DNA of 64,000 nucleotides from Blastococcus sp. DSM 46786. GTDB taxonomy: Bacteria; Actinomycetota; Actinomycetes; Mycobacteriales; Geodermatophilaceae. The position numbers and the translations under genes are program-made. The stretch is taken from positions 80,184-144,183 of the forward strand of contig NZ_FOAO01000014.1 in NCBI RefSeq assembly GCF_900109665.1, given 5' to 3'. Below the pieces are notes generated by a model. It made no database searches, had not been told where the DNA came from, and worked only from the letters and a program-made list of their open reading frames with translations. Positions 8,418 to 17,581 of this stretch are shown piece after piece (the stretch's first letter is position 1; each line of letters opens with the position of its first letter).

Positions 8418-9300
8418 GGGTCAACTCCTTCGTGCCGAACAGACCGGAGGGCCGCACCAGCAGGACGGCGAGCATCACGACGTAGGGGATGACGCTGCCG
8501 AAGCCGCGGCCGAGGAAGAGGATCTGGTCCTGGTAACCGGCCGCCATGGCCTCGGCGACCCCGATGAGCAAGCCACCCACGAGGGCGCCGCCGGTGGAGT
8601 CCAGCCCGCCGAGGATCGCGGCCGGCAGCGCGCCGAGCGCCACGGTGTAGACCGTCGGGCTCACGCCGGGGGTCGGTGCACCGACGAGGAACAGCGCGGC
8701 CACCGCGGCGAGCACCCCGGCCACGATCCAGGCCACCGCGGAGACCCGGCCCTGCCGGATCCCCATCAGCGCGGCCGCCTCGCCGTCCTCGGCCGAGGCG
8801 CGCATCGCCACGCCCCAGCTGGAGTACTTGAAGGCGAGGAAGAACAGGCCGATGAGCCCGGCGGCCACCGCCAGGGAGATGACGCGGTTGAGGCTGAGCC
8901 CGGTGCTGCCGATCCGGATCGACTCGCCGGCCCACGGATGGGGCACGTTCAGGATGTCCGAGCCGATCCGCCGGATCATCTCGGTGAGGATGATGATGTC
9001 CACGCCGATGGTGACGATGGCGAGGCTGATCACCGCCGCGCCGCGGATCCGGTTGATGATCAGCCGCTCGATCAGCAGCGCCACGACCGCGGTGAGCGCG
9101 ACACCGGCCAGCACGGCCGGCACGAACCCGATCGAGTCGCTGAACCTGGCGATGGAGTAGGCGCCCAGCAGCAGCAGCGAGCCGTGGGTGAAGCTGACCA
9201 CTTCGCTGGACTTGAAGATGATCACGAAGCCGAGCGCGATCAGCGCGTAGAGGGCGCCGAGCGAGACTCCGTTGAGCAGCAGTGCTAAGAACTGGGTCAC
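8410..9300 (-). CDS. livH: Branched-chain amino acid ABC permease, LivH type
   Basis: A 296-residue permease with about eight membrane segments. It begins with the typical LivH N-terminus (FLALLLNGVSLGALYALIAL) and contains ALGALPAAILGGLDSTGGALVGG. GTG 9300 overlaps the livG stop by 4 bases (GTGA). It is the partner of LivM in the same operon. Confidence 0.92.
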   Translation of the reverse strand: MTQFLALLLNGVSLGALYALIALGFVIIFKSSEVVSFTHGSLLLLGAYSIARFSDSIGFVPAVLAGVALTAVVALLIERLIINRIRGAAVISLAIVTIGVDIIILTEMIRRIGSDILNVPHPWAGESIRIGSTGLSLNRVISLAVAAGLIGLFFLAFKYSSWGVAMRASAEDGEAAALMGIRQGRVSAVAWIVAGVLAAVAALFLVGAPTPGVSPTVYTVALGALPAAILGGLDSTGGALVGGLLIGVAEAMAAGYQDQILFLGRGFGSVIPYVVMLAVLLVRPSGLFGTKELTRV

Positions 9301-10262
9301 GATCTCGTCCCGGGCGTCTCGGTGGATGGTGGGGCGGCGGTGGCGCCGCTGTCGTCGGCGGCCCCGGCGGGGGCCGGGGCGGCGGAGTGGTGCGCGGTGT
9401 AGGACTCCGACGGGCTCTCCTCGTCCCCGGAACCGAGGTAGGCGCGGATGACCTCCGGGTCGTTCTGCACCTCGGCGGGGGTGCCGTCGGCGATCCGGCG
9501 GCCGAAGTCGAGCACCGTGACCCGGTCGGCCAGGGACATGACCATCCCCATGTCGTGCTCGACGAGGACGATCGAGATCCCGAGCGCCGCCCGGATCTCC
9601 CGGATTGCCCCGGCCATCCGGGCGGTCTCCTCGGCGTTCATGCCGGCGACCGGCTCGTCGAGCAGCAGCAGCCGCGGCTCGGTGCAGAGGGCCCGGGCCA
9701 CCTCCACCCGCTTCTGGTCGCCGTAGGAGAGCACCCCGACCGGCGTGTGCAGCTTGTCGCCCAGGTCCAGGAACTCGGCGATCTCGTGGACCCGCTCCCC
9801 GTGCCGCTTGCCCTCCCGGGTCGCCCTCGGCAGCCGCAGCCCGGCGGCGATGAACCCGGCCTTGGTCAGGTGGTGGCGGCCCAGCATGAGGTTCTCGCCC
9901 ACGGTCTGGGTGCCCGACAGGGCGATGTTCTGGAACGCCCGGGCCACGCCGACGTCGGCGATCTTGTGCGGGACCATCTGGTCGAGCCGGACGTCGCCGA
10001 AGTGGACCTGCCCCTCAGCGGCCTTGTAGACCCCCGACAGGACGTTGAACATCGTCGACTTGCCCGCACCGTTGGGCCCGATGATCGCGTGGATCGCCCC
10101 GGGGACGACGGTGAACGAGACGTCGGAGAGCGCCTTGATGGCCCCGAACCGCACGCTGACGTTCTCGACCTCCAGGGCCGGGATCTCCGGTCCGGCAGCC
10201 GTTCCGTCCGCCGCCGGCGCGGCCGCGGAAGCTCCGGCCGCGGAGGCTCCGGCCGCGGTCAT
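9297..10262 (-). CDS. livG: ABC transporter ATP-binding protein, LivG type
   Basis: An ATPase of 321 residues. The Walker A motif is GPNGAGKST and Walker B is LLLLDEPVAGM. The signature segment reads LSYGDQKRVEVARAL, the LivG form. Extra Ala-rich sequence is present at both ends, including two near-identical GCTCCGGCCGCGGA repeats near the 5' end. ATG 10262 forms an ATGA overlap with the livF stop; an alternative GTG lies at 10271. It powers the LivHM channel. Confidence 0.92.
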   Translation of the reverse strand: MTAAGASAAGASAAAPAADGTAAGPEIPALEVENVSVRFGAIKALSDVSFTVVPGAIHAIIGPNGAGKSTMFNVLSGVYKAAEGQVHFGDVRLDQMVPHKIADVGVARAFQNIALSGTQTVGENLMLGRHHLTKAGFIAAGLRLPRATREGKRHGERVHEIAEFLDLGDKLHTPVGVLSYGDQKRVEVARALCTEPRLLLLDEPVAGMNAEETARMAGAIREIRAALGISIVLVEHDMGMVMSLADRVTVLDFGRRIADGTPAEVQNDPEVIRAYLGSGDEESPSESYTAHHSAAPAPAGAADDSGATAAPPSTETPGTRS

Positions 10263-11056
10263 GCCGTCCACCGGGACAGCGTCTTGCGGGTCACCACGGG
10301 GCTGAACTCATCGGCCTGCTCGCTCTCGTGGCCGAGGTAGAGCCGCTGCACCTCGTCGGTCCGGGAGAGCTCCTGCGCGTCGCCGGAGAGCGACACCTGC
10401 CCCACCTCCAGGACGTAGGCCAGGTCGGCGACCCCGAGCGCCATGGTCGCGTTCTGCTCGACGAGCAGGACCGACGTGCCCTGCCGGTTGATCTCGGCGA
10501 TCACCTCGCCGATCTGGCCGATGATCCGCGGCGCCAGCCCCAGGGACGGCTCGTCGAGGAGGAGCACCTTCGGGCTGGCCATCAGTGCGCGGCCGATGGC
10601 GAGCATCTGCTGCTCACCACCGGAGAGCAGGCCTGCCCTCTGCGTGCGGCGCTCCTGGAGCACGGGGAACATGTCGTAGACACGGTCCTGGGCCTTGCCC
10701 TTGGCCGTCTTGTCCTTGTTGCCCATCCCCCCGGCCCGCAGGTTCTCCTCGACCGTGAGCCGGCCGAAGATGCGCCGCCCCTCGGGCACCTGCACGAGGC
10801 CGAGGTGGACCGCCTGGGCCGGGTCGCGGGAGCCGATGTCGGTGCCGTCGAAGGTCACGCTCCCCGAATCGATCTTCCCCCGGTGCAGCCGCAGCGTTCC
10901 GGAGATGGTGCGCAGCAGCGTCGTCTTCCCGGCGCCGTTGCTGCCGAGGACGGCCACGACCTTGCCGTCGGGTACCTCCATGGACACCCCGCGCACGGCC
11001 TGCACTGCGCCGCCGTAGGTGACGTGCAACGACTCGATGCTCAGCACGGCGAGCAC
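10259..11056 (-). CDS. livF: ABC transporter ATP-binding protein, LivF type
   Basis: A 265-residue ATPase and first gene of the liv-type operon. Walker A is GSNGAGKTT, the signature is LSGGEQQMLAIGRAL, and Walker B is VLLLDEPSLGL. GTG 11056 is supported by GGAG eight bases upstream; GTG 11047 is an alternative. The long open frame extending to 11260 has no domain content and overlaps the leader, so it was not used. Confidence 0.9.
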   Translation of the reverse strand: MLAVLSIESLHVTYGGAVQAVRGVSMEVPDGKVVAVLGSNGAGKTTLLRTISGTLRLHRGKIDSGSVTFDGTDIGSRDPAQAVHLGLVQVPEGRRIFGRLTVEENLRAGGMGNKDKTAKGKAQDRVYDMFPVLQERRTQRAGLLSGGEQQMLAIGRALMASPKVLLLDEPSLGLAPRIIGQIGEVIAEINRQGTSVLLVEQNATMALGVADLAYVLEVGQVSLSGDAQELSRTDEVQRLYLGHESEQADEFSPVVTRKTLSRWTA

Positions 11057-11443
11057 CTCGTCTCCGCGCCGCCGGACGGCGCTGGACCGAGCGGGCGACG
11101 GAGGGTGGCCGGCGACGTCGCGGGGGCCGTGGTGCCGGGCCGGGCGGTGGCCGCGGGCGCTGCCGCCGGTCGCCGCCCGGCACGGCGACGACGGCGCATG
11201 CGCCCCGATCGGAGGGTGCGGCTCGTGCCGGACGCACGACCGGTGAGTGAACTGGCACACATGGGCCGTGACTCTAGGGGTAGATCAGGTGATCGAGATC
11301 ACCCGAACGGTCACGGATCGGTCACCTTGCTGCCGAGCGCCCCCGGATCGTCGTCCGGTGTGCCCGGACCACACCCGCAGGCCGGGAGCCGCGTGCGGTG
11401 AGCACGTTGCGCCGGTCGGCCCGGTACGGCCTGCCGGCGCGGG
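11057..11443. other. Long non-coding region upstream of liv operon
   Basis: About 387 bases between the 3' end of the ATP-grasp gene and livF. On the minus strand TAGAGT (11276-11271) fits the actinobacterial -10 pattern TAnnnT, which would give a leader of about 200 bases before livF. The region also contains a CRP/GlxR-like palindrome and two CGGTCAC repeats (within 11307-11326). I see no known riboswitch fold by eye. Confidence 0.4.
11288..11303. promoter_or_regulatory. CRP/GlxR-like palindrome
   Basis: GGTGATCGAGATCACC has 7-base perfect arms. Its core GTGATCGAGATCAC differs by one base from the ideal CRP core GTGATCTAGATCAC, and it fits the GlxR pattern GTGAnnnnnnTCAC. It lies next to a TAGAGT element that may drive the liv operon, at about the position of the -35 region. 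Binding is inferred only. Confidence 0.45.
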
Positions 11444-12841
11444 TCAGGGGGTTCGCATCCCGGGGTCCCGGCGGCGCGCCGCGATCGGCGACCCGGTCCC
11501 GTTCTCGGGGGTGCGGACGCCCGGCCGCTCCACGGGCGGGACGGGGTCGACGTCGTCGACACCCACGTGGATGGCGTCGAGCACGGCGGCGGCCCGGCGC
11601 CGCGACTGCTCGGGGGTCTCCCCCACGGTCATGACCTGCGCGAGACGCTCCGCCGGGCCGGTCGTGCGCCCCACGTCGGTGAGGACCTCGGCCACCACCA
11701 GACCGGGGATCGCGCCCGTGTCGCGGACGCCGGCCACCGCGCGCACCCGGCCGATCGCGTGGGCGGTCAGGTTCATCTGCGTGCACGCGCCCGCGACGCC
11801 GGCGCGTGCGGGGCCGGCAGGGGGCTCGCCGAGGAGCCGGGCCACCACGAGGTCGGCGGTGTCGATGCCGCTCACCTGGTCGACGCAGGTGTGCGCGCCG
11901 TCGCCGGCGAGACCGGTCGCGACATCGGCCAGCCGCGGACCGGCGGGGCCGAGGACGAACTCCAGGTGGAACGGCCCGGTGTCGTGGCCGACCGCCGCGA
12001 GCCAGCAGCGGACCCAGCCGACGGCGTGCGGTACGGGCGGCCGCGTCGTCGCGGTGCTGACCAGGTGGTCGTGCTGCGGCGGCGGGGTGGTGACGATCTC
12101 CGACCAGGCGAGGACGACGTGGTCCCCGTCGCCGGAGAAACCGTCCGCCCCGAACCTGGGGCCGGGAACGTGCTCCTCGACGACCAGCCGAAGGCGGGGC
12201 AGCCCTTCCCACCTCCGGTCCGACCGCGCCAGGTGCCGGGCCGCCACCTCCCGCAGCTCCCGGTCGTCGGAGACGAGTGCGGCATCCCCCCCGCCGCCGC
12301 CCGCGACCGGCCGCACCACGCAGGGGTACCCGACGGGAGAGGTCAGGTCTGGGGCGTCCGCGGCCACCTCCGCCCAGCGCACGTCGGCCAGGCCGGCCGC
12401 GGCGAGCGCCCGGCGCAGGGCGCCGCGGTTCCCGGCCAGCGTCGGCGACCCGGGCGTCGGACCGCGCAGCCCCAGCGTGCGAGCGGCGACGGCGGCCGGA
12501 CCGGAGAACCGGGCGACCGTGCTGGTCACCGCGGCCACCGTCCCCCCGAGCGGGTGCACCGCGCCGATGATCGCGAGGGCGTCCGCGGTGTCGCAGTCGA
12601 CCCAGCGGTCGACCGCCCAGTCGAGGTCCTCGCCGTAGCCCTCGCGGTCCCGCGTCAGCACCGCCGTCCGCAAGCCCCGGGAGCGCGCCCGCTCGAGCAC
12701 CGCCACTCCCGCCGCGTCCAGCCGCTCCCCTGCCGCGAGCTCCGGCCGCGCTGCCGTCGCGCGCACCTGCACCTCGACGGAGACGAACCATCGCTCGGCC
12801 ACGACCCCGGCGGACCGGTCGCCGGGCACGGGCTCGGTCAT
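11444..12841 (-). CDS. ATP-grasp domain protein, atypical active site
   Basis: A 465-residue protein with the layout of ATP-grasp carboxylate-amine ligases: a Rossmann-like N-terminal part, a central ATP-grasp fold (CVVRPVAGGGGGD, VVEEHVPGPRFGADGF) and GPFHLEFVLGPAGPRLADVATG. Positions usually occupied by ATP-binding Lys (VVKP and NK) are Arg here, and the usual E-(I/V)-x-x-R metal/phosphate motif reads DVATG. It may be a divergent ligase or an inactive relative. It is divergent from a flavin monooxygenase 133 bases away, so the two may share control. Confidence 0.72.
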   Translation of the reverse strand: MTEPVPGDRSAGVVAERWFVSVEVQVRATAARPELAAGERLDAAGVAVLERARSRGLRTAVLTRDREGYGEDLDWAVDRWVDCDTADALAIIGAVHPLGGTVAAVTSTVARFSGPAAVAARTLGLRGPTPGSPTLAGNRGALRRALAAAGLADVRWAEVAADAPDLTSPVGYPCVVRPVAGGGGGDAALVSDDRELREVAARHLARSDRRWEGLPRLRLVVEEHVPGPRFGADGFSGDGDHVVLAWSEIVTTPPPQHDHLVSTATTRPPVPHAVGWVRCWLAAVGHDTGPFHLEFVLGPAGPRLADVATGLAGDGAHTCVDQVSGIDTADLVVARLLGEPPAGPARAGVAGACTQMNLTAHAIGRVRAVAGVRDTGAIPGLVVAEVLTDVGRTTGPAERLAQVMTVGETPEQSRRRAAAVLDAIHVGVDDVDPVPPVERPGVRTPENGTGSPIAARRRDPGMRTP

Positions 12842-12974
12842 GGCGCCTCCCCCCGTCGGCCGTTCGTTGCTCGGTGCACCGTACCGGCCGGTCGGTTTTC
12901 ACGGAACGGCTTCGGCTGCGCCACCTCGGACGGCGGACGGGAAGCAGCGGCCTCGGCGGCCCGTTGCCGGTGAG

Positions 12975-14063
12975 GTGACCCCCGCTCCGCACGCCCGCGA
13001 CGTCGTCGTCGTCGGCGCGGGGCAGGCCGGCCTCTCGACGGCCTGGGCGCTGGCCCGCCAGGGGTTCGAGCGGAGCATCGGGTTCGTCGTGCTCGACGGC
13101 GAGGACGGCCCCGGTGGCGCCTGGCGGCACCGCTGGCCCTCGCTGACGCTGGGCACCACCCACCGGGTGCACGAACTGCCGGGCCTGCCGTTCCGGCCCG
13201 GGGACGAGGCGGCGCCCGCAGTCGAGTCCGTTCCCGCCTACTTCGCCGAGTACGAGCGGCGCTTCGAGCTGCCCGTGGTCCGGCCGGTGCGCGTCACCGC
13301 CGTCGACCGGACCGACGACGGCCGGTTCTCCGTCGTCACCGACCGGGGCACCTGGACCGCCCGCGCCGTCGTGAACGCCACCGGCACCTGGACCCGGCCG
13401 TTCGTGCCGCGCTACCCCGGGCAGGAGCTGTTCCGCGGGCGCCAGCTGCACACCGTGGACTACCGCTCCGCGGAGGAGTTCCGCGGGCAGCACGTCGTCG
13501 TGGTCGGCGGCGGCGCCTCGGCCACCCAGCTGCTCGCGGAGATATCCCGCGTCACCGGAACGACCTGGGTCACCCGCCGCCCGCCGGTCTGGCGCGAGGG
13601 CCCGTTCGACGAGCACGTCGGCCGCGCGGTGGTCGCCGAGGTGGAGAAGGCGGTGCGCGAGGGACGGCGGCCCGGCAGCGTCGTCGGGCTGACCGGGCTG
13701 CTCGTCAGCACGCCGTACGTCCGGGAGGGGCTGGAGCGCGGGGTGCTCGAGCGGCTGCCGGTGTTCGACCGCATCACCCCCGAGGGCGTGGTGTGGGAGG
13801 ACGGCCGCTCCCTCCGCGCCGACGTGATCCTCTGGGCCACCGGGTTCCGGGCGGCGGTCGGCCACCTCGCGCCGCTGCGGCTGCGCGAACCGGGCGGGGG
13901 ATTCCGCGTGGAGAGCACGCAGGTCGTCGGCGAACCACGCATCCACCTCGTCGGGTACGGCCCGTCCGCCAGCACGATCGGCGCCAACCGCGCCGGCCAG
14001 GCCGCCGCGCGCGCCCTGCGCCGGGAGCTGCACCCGGGGATGCCCCTGCCCCGCACGGCCTGA
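12975..14063 (+). CDS. FAD-dependent monooxygenase, CzcO/FMO-like
   Basis: A 362-residue flavoprotein. The N-terminal VVVGAGQAGLS binds FAD and the middle VVVVGGGASA binds NADPH. Between them FRGRQLHTVDY fits the FxGxxxHxxxW/Y fingerprint of Baeyer-Villiger and flavin monooxygenases. GTG 12975 is chosen because it puts the FAD motif near the N-terminus; the frame is open upstream to 12840 but overlaps the divergent start. The substrate is unknown. Confidence 0.82.
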   Translation: MTPAPHARDVVVVGAGQAGLSTAWALARQGFERSIGFVVLDGEDGPGGAWRHRWPSLTLGTTHRVHELPGLPFRPGDEAAPAVESVPAYFAEYERRFELPVVRPVRVTAVDRTDDGRFSVVTDRGTWTARAVVNATGTWTRPFVPRYPGQELFRGRQLHTVDYRSAEEFRGQHVVVVGGGASATQLLAEISRVTGTTWVTRRPPVWREGPFDEHVGRAVVAEVEKAVREGRRPGSVVGLTGLLVSTPYVREGLERGVLERLPVFDRITPEGVVWEDGRSLRADVILWATGFRAAVGHLAPLRLREPGGGFRVESTQVVGEPRIHLVGYGPSASTIGANRAGQAAARALRRELHPGMPLPRTA

Positions 14064-14173
14064 CCTCCCAGGGACCTTTCAGGGTCCGATCAGGGCGCTC
14101 CCCGATGTGCCCGCACCCCCGCGGACGACAGGCTCCGGGGCATGACTTCCCGACCGCTCCCCGGAGGCCCGCG

Positions 14174-15100
14174 ATGATCGAGGCGCGGGGCCTGACCAAG
14201 AAGTACGGCGACCGCACCGCCGTCGACGGCATCTCCTTCACCGTGCACCCGGGCCGGGTCACCGGCTTCCTCGGGCCCAACGGTGCCGGCAAGTCCACGA
14301 CGATGCGCATGCTGCTGGGCCTGGACCGGCCCACCGCCGGCAGCATCACCGTGCACGGGCGCAGCTACGCCGACTTCCCCGCACCGCTGCGGCAGGTCGG
14401 CGCGCTGCTGGAGGCCCGCGCCCTGCACCCCGGGCGTTCGGCCCGCGACCACCTGCGCTGGATGGCGGCGAGCAACGGGCTGCCGGTGCGCCGCGTGGAC
14501 GAGGTGCTCGACCTGGTCGGGCTCACCGACGTCGCCGGGCAGCGGGTGGGCCGCTTCTCCCTCGGCATGGGCCAGCGCCTCGGCATCGCCGTCGCCCTGT
14601 TGGGCGACCCGCCGGTCGTCGTGCTCGACGAGCCGGTCAACGGCCTGGACCCCGAGGGCATCCGCTGGGTGCGCACGCTGACCCGGCAGCTGGCCGCCGA
14701 GGGCCGCACCGTCTTCCTGTCCAGCCACCTGATGAGCGAGATGGCGCTCACCGCCGACCACCTCGTGGTCATCGGGCGGGGCCGGGTGCTGGCCGACTGC
14801 TCGATGCCCGACTTCATCGCCGAGCACGCGGCCTCCTTCGTGCGGGTGCGCAGCCCGCAGCGGGCCGAGGTGGCCGAGCTGCTGCGCCGCGACGGCCTGG
14901 AGGTCACCGCCGTCGACGACGAGCTGCGGGTGCAGGGCCGCGACGCCGCCGGCATCGGCGAGCTGGTCGGCCGGCAGGGGCACCTCCTGCACGAGCTCAC
15001 CCTCGTCAGCTCCTCCCTCGAGGACGCCTTCATGACCCTCACCGCCGCGAGCGTCGAGTACACCGCGCGCGACCGGACCCCCGCAGGAGCCACCCGATGA
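14174..15100 (+). CDS. ABC-2 exporter ATP-binding protein
   Basis: A 308-residue ATPase of the daunorubicin/antibiotic exporter type. Walker A is GPNGAGKST, the signature is FSLGMGQRLGIAVAL, and Walker B is VVVLDEPVNGLDPEG. ATG 14174 has GGAGG six bases upstream. The C-terminal third is the accessory domain common in this group. Its stop overlaps the permease start (ATGA), so both are made together. Confidence 0.9.
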   Translation: MIEARGLTKKYGDRTAVDGISFTVHPGRVTGFLGPNGAGKSTTMRMLLGLDRPTAGSITVHGRSYADFPAPLRQVGALLEARALHPGRSARDHLRWMAASNGLPVRRVDEVLDLVGLTDVAGQRVGRFSLGMGQRLGIAVALLGDPPVVVLDEPVNGLDPEGIRWVRTLTRQLAAEGRTVFLSSHLMSEMALTADHLVVIGRGRVLADCSMPDFIAEHAASFVRVRSPQRAEVAELLRRDGLEVTAVDDELRVQGRDAAGIGELVGRQGHLLHELTLVSSSLEDAFMTLTAASVEYTARDRTPAGATR

Positions 15101-15939
15101 CCGGAACCCTGAGCACTCCGGTGCCCGACACCGTCGCCCTGGACCCGAACCGGCACGTGCCCGGAGCCCGGGACCCCGGCTTCGCGCAGACCCTCCGCGC
15201 GGAGTGGGTCAAGTTCTGGTCGGTGCGCTCGACACCGTGGTCGATCGGCGCGCTGGTGGCCCTGGGCGCCGGGCTGACCGTGCTGGTGTGCGCGGTCAGC
15301 GCCGCGGACCTCGCGGAGGGCACCACCGGCGAGGCCGCGGGCTCCTTCATCACGTGGGGCATGACGGTCGCGCAGATCACCGCGATCGTGCTCGGCGCGC
15401 TCGTCGTCACCAGCGAGTACGGCACCGGCATGATCCGGGCGACGCTGACCGCGACCCCGCACCGCGGCCGGGTGCTGGCGGCCAAGGCGCTGGTCCTCAC
15501 CGGGACGCTGTTCGTCGCCGGCACGGTCACCGCCGTCCTCGGCTACCTCGGTGGCAACTGGTTCCTCGAGCGGGAGGGCATCGGCCTGGCCCTCGGCGAC
15601 GACGGGATCCTCCGCTCGCTGCTCGGCAGCGGTCTCTACATGGCCGGCATCGGCCTGTTCGCCGCCGCCGTCGGGCTGCTCGTGCGGCACACCGCCGCGG
15701 CGCTGTCGATCGTGCTGGCCCTGCTGCTGGTGGTCGGCAACATGGTGATGCTGCTGCCAGGGGCCTGGGGCGAGTGGGCCACGAAGCTGATGCCGGGCAA
15801 CGCGGGCTCCGTCGTCGCCACGCCGGTGTCGTTCAACCCGGACCTGCTCGACCCGTGGACCGGGTTCGCCGTGTTCTGCGCCGAGGTGGCCGCCGTCCTG
15901 CTCGCCGGCTACCTGGTGCTGCGCCGGCGCGACGCCTGA
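15097..15939 (+). CDS. ABC-2 type permease
   Basis: A 280-residue membrane protein with about six hydrophobic segments. EYGTGMIRATLTATPHRGRVLAAKALVL is the conserved loop region of ABC-2 permeases related to the NosY/BcrB type. It starts inside the ATPase stop codon and is followed by a strong hairpin, so the two genes form a closed transcription unit. The exported compound is unknown. Confidence 0.88.
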   Translation: MTGTLSTPVPDTVALDPNRHVPGARDPGFAQTLRAEWVKFWSVRSTPWSIGALVALGAGLTVLVCAVSAADLAEGTTGEAAGSFITWGMTVAQITAIVLGALVVTSEYGTGMIRATLTATPHRGRVLAAKALVLTGTLFVAGTVTAVLGYLGGNWFLEREGIGLALGDDGILRSLLGSGLYMAGIGLFAAAVGLLVRHTAAALSIVLALLLVVGNMVMLLPGAWGEWATKLMPGNAGSVVATPVSFNPDLLDPWTGFAVFCAEVAAVLLAGYLVLRRRDA

Positions 15940-15953
15940 GCCCTGCGCACCCG

Positions 15954-15984
15954 CTGTGCCCCGGCCCCCGCGGCCGGGGCACAG
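15954..15984 (+). terminator. Hairpin terminator after ABC-2 exporter genes
   Basis: CTGTGCCCCGGCC pairs over all 13 bases with GGCCGGGGCACAG around a 5-base loop. It starts 15 bases after the permease stop and ends 7 bases before the next start codon. Confidence 0.75.
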
Positions 15985-15991
15985 TGGTGCG

Positions 15992-16330
15992 GTGACCACG
16001 CCCGACCCGGCCGCCGAGGGCCGCCGCCGCGCCGACGAACTCCTGACCGCCCTGACCGCGGGCGACGACGCCGCCGCCGAGCGGCTGCTCGCCGACCTGG
16101 ACGAGATCCGCGACCTCGTGTTCGTGGGCGCCGGGCTCACCACGATCGCCCGCGCCGAGGGCCGGGCGCTGCCCACGGCCCAGCGCGCGCAGGCCAGCAC
16201 CCGCCAGCTCAAGCTCGGGCAGGTACGCGACGCCAACCGCGACGACCCCGACGGGCTGCGCACCTGGCTGCGGCGCTCGGCCGAGGAGATCCTCTTCCTC
16301 CGCTCGCTGCACGCCGCCCGGCAGGGCTGA
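15992..16330 (+). CDS. Small alpha-helical hypothetical protein
   Basis: A 112-residue charged, Ala/Arg-rich protein (VTTPDPAAEGRRRADELLTAL) predicted to be mainly helical, with no signal or membrane segment. GTG 15992 avoids reading through the hairpin upstream. It ends 2 bases before the convergent MFS stop. No family is recognised. Confidence 0.6.
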   Translation: MTTPDPAAEGRRRADELLTALTAGDDAAAERLLADLDEIRDLVFVGAGLTTIARAEGRALPTAQRAQASTRQLKLGQVRDANRDDPDGLRTWLRRSAEEILFLRSLHAARQG

Positions 16331-16332
16331 GC

Positions 16333-17538
16333 TCAGCCGCGGGTGAGCGGGGCGCGGGCGGCCGCCTGCGCCAGCGGCAGCACCGCGGCCAGCACGACGG
16401 CGGACACGACGAACGTCCAGGGCAGGCCGGCCGCGCCGTAGGCGAACCCGAGCAGCAGCGCCCCGGCCGCCGTGCCGGCGTCGAAGGAGGCGTTCCACAG
16501 CGCGCTGGCCGCCGTCGTCCCCCGCTCCCCGGCCCGGGCGAAGGCCCGCAGCAGGGTCAGGTTCTGCACCGCGCCGAAGCCGGCGCCGAACAGCGCCGCG
16601 CCCAGCAGCACCCAGCCTGCGCCCCACCACAGCCCGGCGCCGGTGACCGCGAGCCCCACCGCGCCGACCAGCACCGACAGGGGCAGCAGCAGCGCGGTGC
16701 CCAGGCGGTCGGCCAGCACGCCGGCCCGCCAGCGGGTCAGCGCACCGGTCAGCCCCCACAGCAGCAGGGCGGCGGTGGCCAGCAGCCCGCCGGGGCGGTC
16801 GATGGGCAGGAAGGTCACGAAGCCGCCGCCGGCCGTCGTCACCACGAACAGCACCAGCGACGGCGCGAGGGCGGCGCGCACGGCGGCCCGCGCGTTGCCG
16901 GCCGGGGCGGGTTCCTCGCGGCCACCCGCCGCGCGCAGCAGCGCGGGCAGGAAGACCAGGCCCAGCACCGGTGCGGCCGCCAGCCAGGACAGCACCCCGA
17001 TGTGCCCGCTCAGCACCAGCGCCACGCCCACGGGGACAGCGGCCATGTTCGGCAGCGCGATGGCCAGCCCGTACAGGCCGATGGATTCCCCGCGCCGCTC
17101 CGGTGGCGCCACCCGCGCCGCCAGGGTCGCGCCGAGGACGGTGATGACCGCGAACCCGGCGCCGCGCACGGCCGACAGCGCCGAGATCCAGGCGACGCCG
17201 TCGTCCAGCACGTAGAACGGCGCCGGCACCCCCAGCGCGAGCAACCCCGCCACGAACACCGGGCCGGTGCCGAAGCGGTTCACGAACGCGGGCACGACCG
17301 ACTGCACCGCGATGGTGACGACGAGGAAGACCGCGGTCACCACCCCGGCCGTGCTCTCCGCCGCGCCGCCGGCCACCGCGTAGGCCGGGAGCGAGGCGAG
17401 CGTCAGGAAGTAGCTGACGAAGCCCAGCGCCGTGACGCCGACCAGCGACTGCACCCCGCGCGACCGCCACAGGGGGGCCTGCACCTCCACCGCTCCCCCG
17501 CTCGCCGCTCCGTCGTCGATCCCGTGCCCGCCGATCAT
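16333..17538 (-). CDS. MFS transporter
   Basis: A 401-residue membrane protein with about twelve hydrophobic segments and the mid-loop RWRAGVLADRLG. ATG 17538 (MIGGHGIDDG) is chosen; the upstream extension overlaps the divergent DUF488 gene. It resembles drug-efflux or sugar-efflux members, but the substrate cannot be named. Only 43 bases separate it from the divergent DUF488 start, so promoters must overlap. Confidence 0.85.
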   Translation of the reverse strand: MIGGHGIDDGAASGGAVEVQAPLWRSRGVQSLVGVTALGFVSYFLTLASLPAYAVAGGAAESTAGVVTAVFLVVTIAVQSVVPAFVNRFGTGPVFVAGLLALGVPAPFYVLDDGVAWISALSAVRGAGFAVITVLGATLAARVAPPERRGESIGLYGLAIALPNMAAVPVGVALVLSGHIGVLSWLAAAPVLGLVFLPALLRAAGGREEPAPAGNARAAVRAALAPSLVLFVVTTAGGGFVTFLPIDRPGGLLATAALLLWGLTGALTRWRAGVLADRLGTALLLPLSVLVGAVGLAVTGAGLWWGAGWVLLGAALFGAGFGAVQNLTLLRAFARAGERGTTAASALWNASFDAGTAAGALLLGFAYGAAGLPWTFVVSAVVLAAVLPLAQAAARAPLTRG

Positions 17539-17581
17539 GACCCGCCGGGCGCCGCCGGCCGCGCCCGGGTAGGGAGGACAC

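Noticed and set aside
8191..9288. 365-codon plus-strand frame opposite livH/livM
   Set aside because: A low-complexity Asp/Gly/His/Arg-rich product; the minus strand holds clear permease sequences.
10215..10256. Short tandem repeat GCTCCGGCCGCGGA
   Set aside because: Two copies only, inside the Ala-rich N-terminus of livG; it is explained by coding of repeated Ala-Ser residues.
11322..14033. 903-codon minus-strand frame
   Set aside because: It spans the antisense of the monooxygenase and another frame of the ATP-grasp gene, with no domain content.
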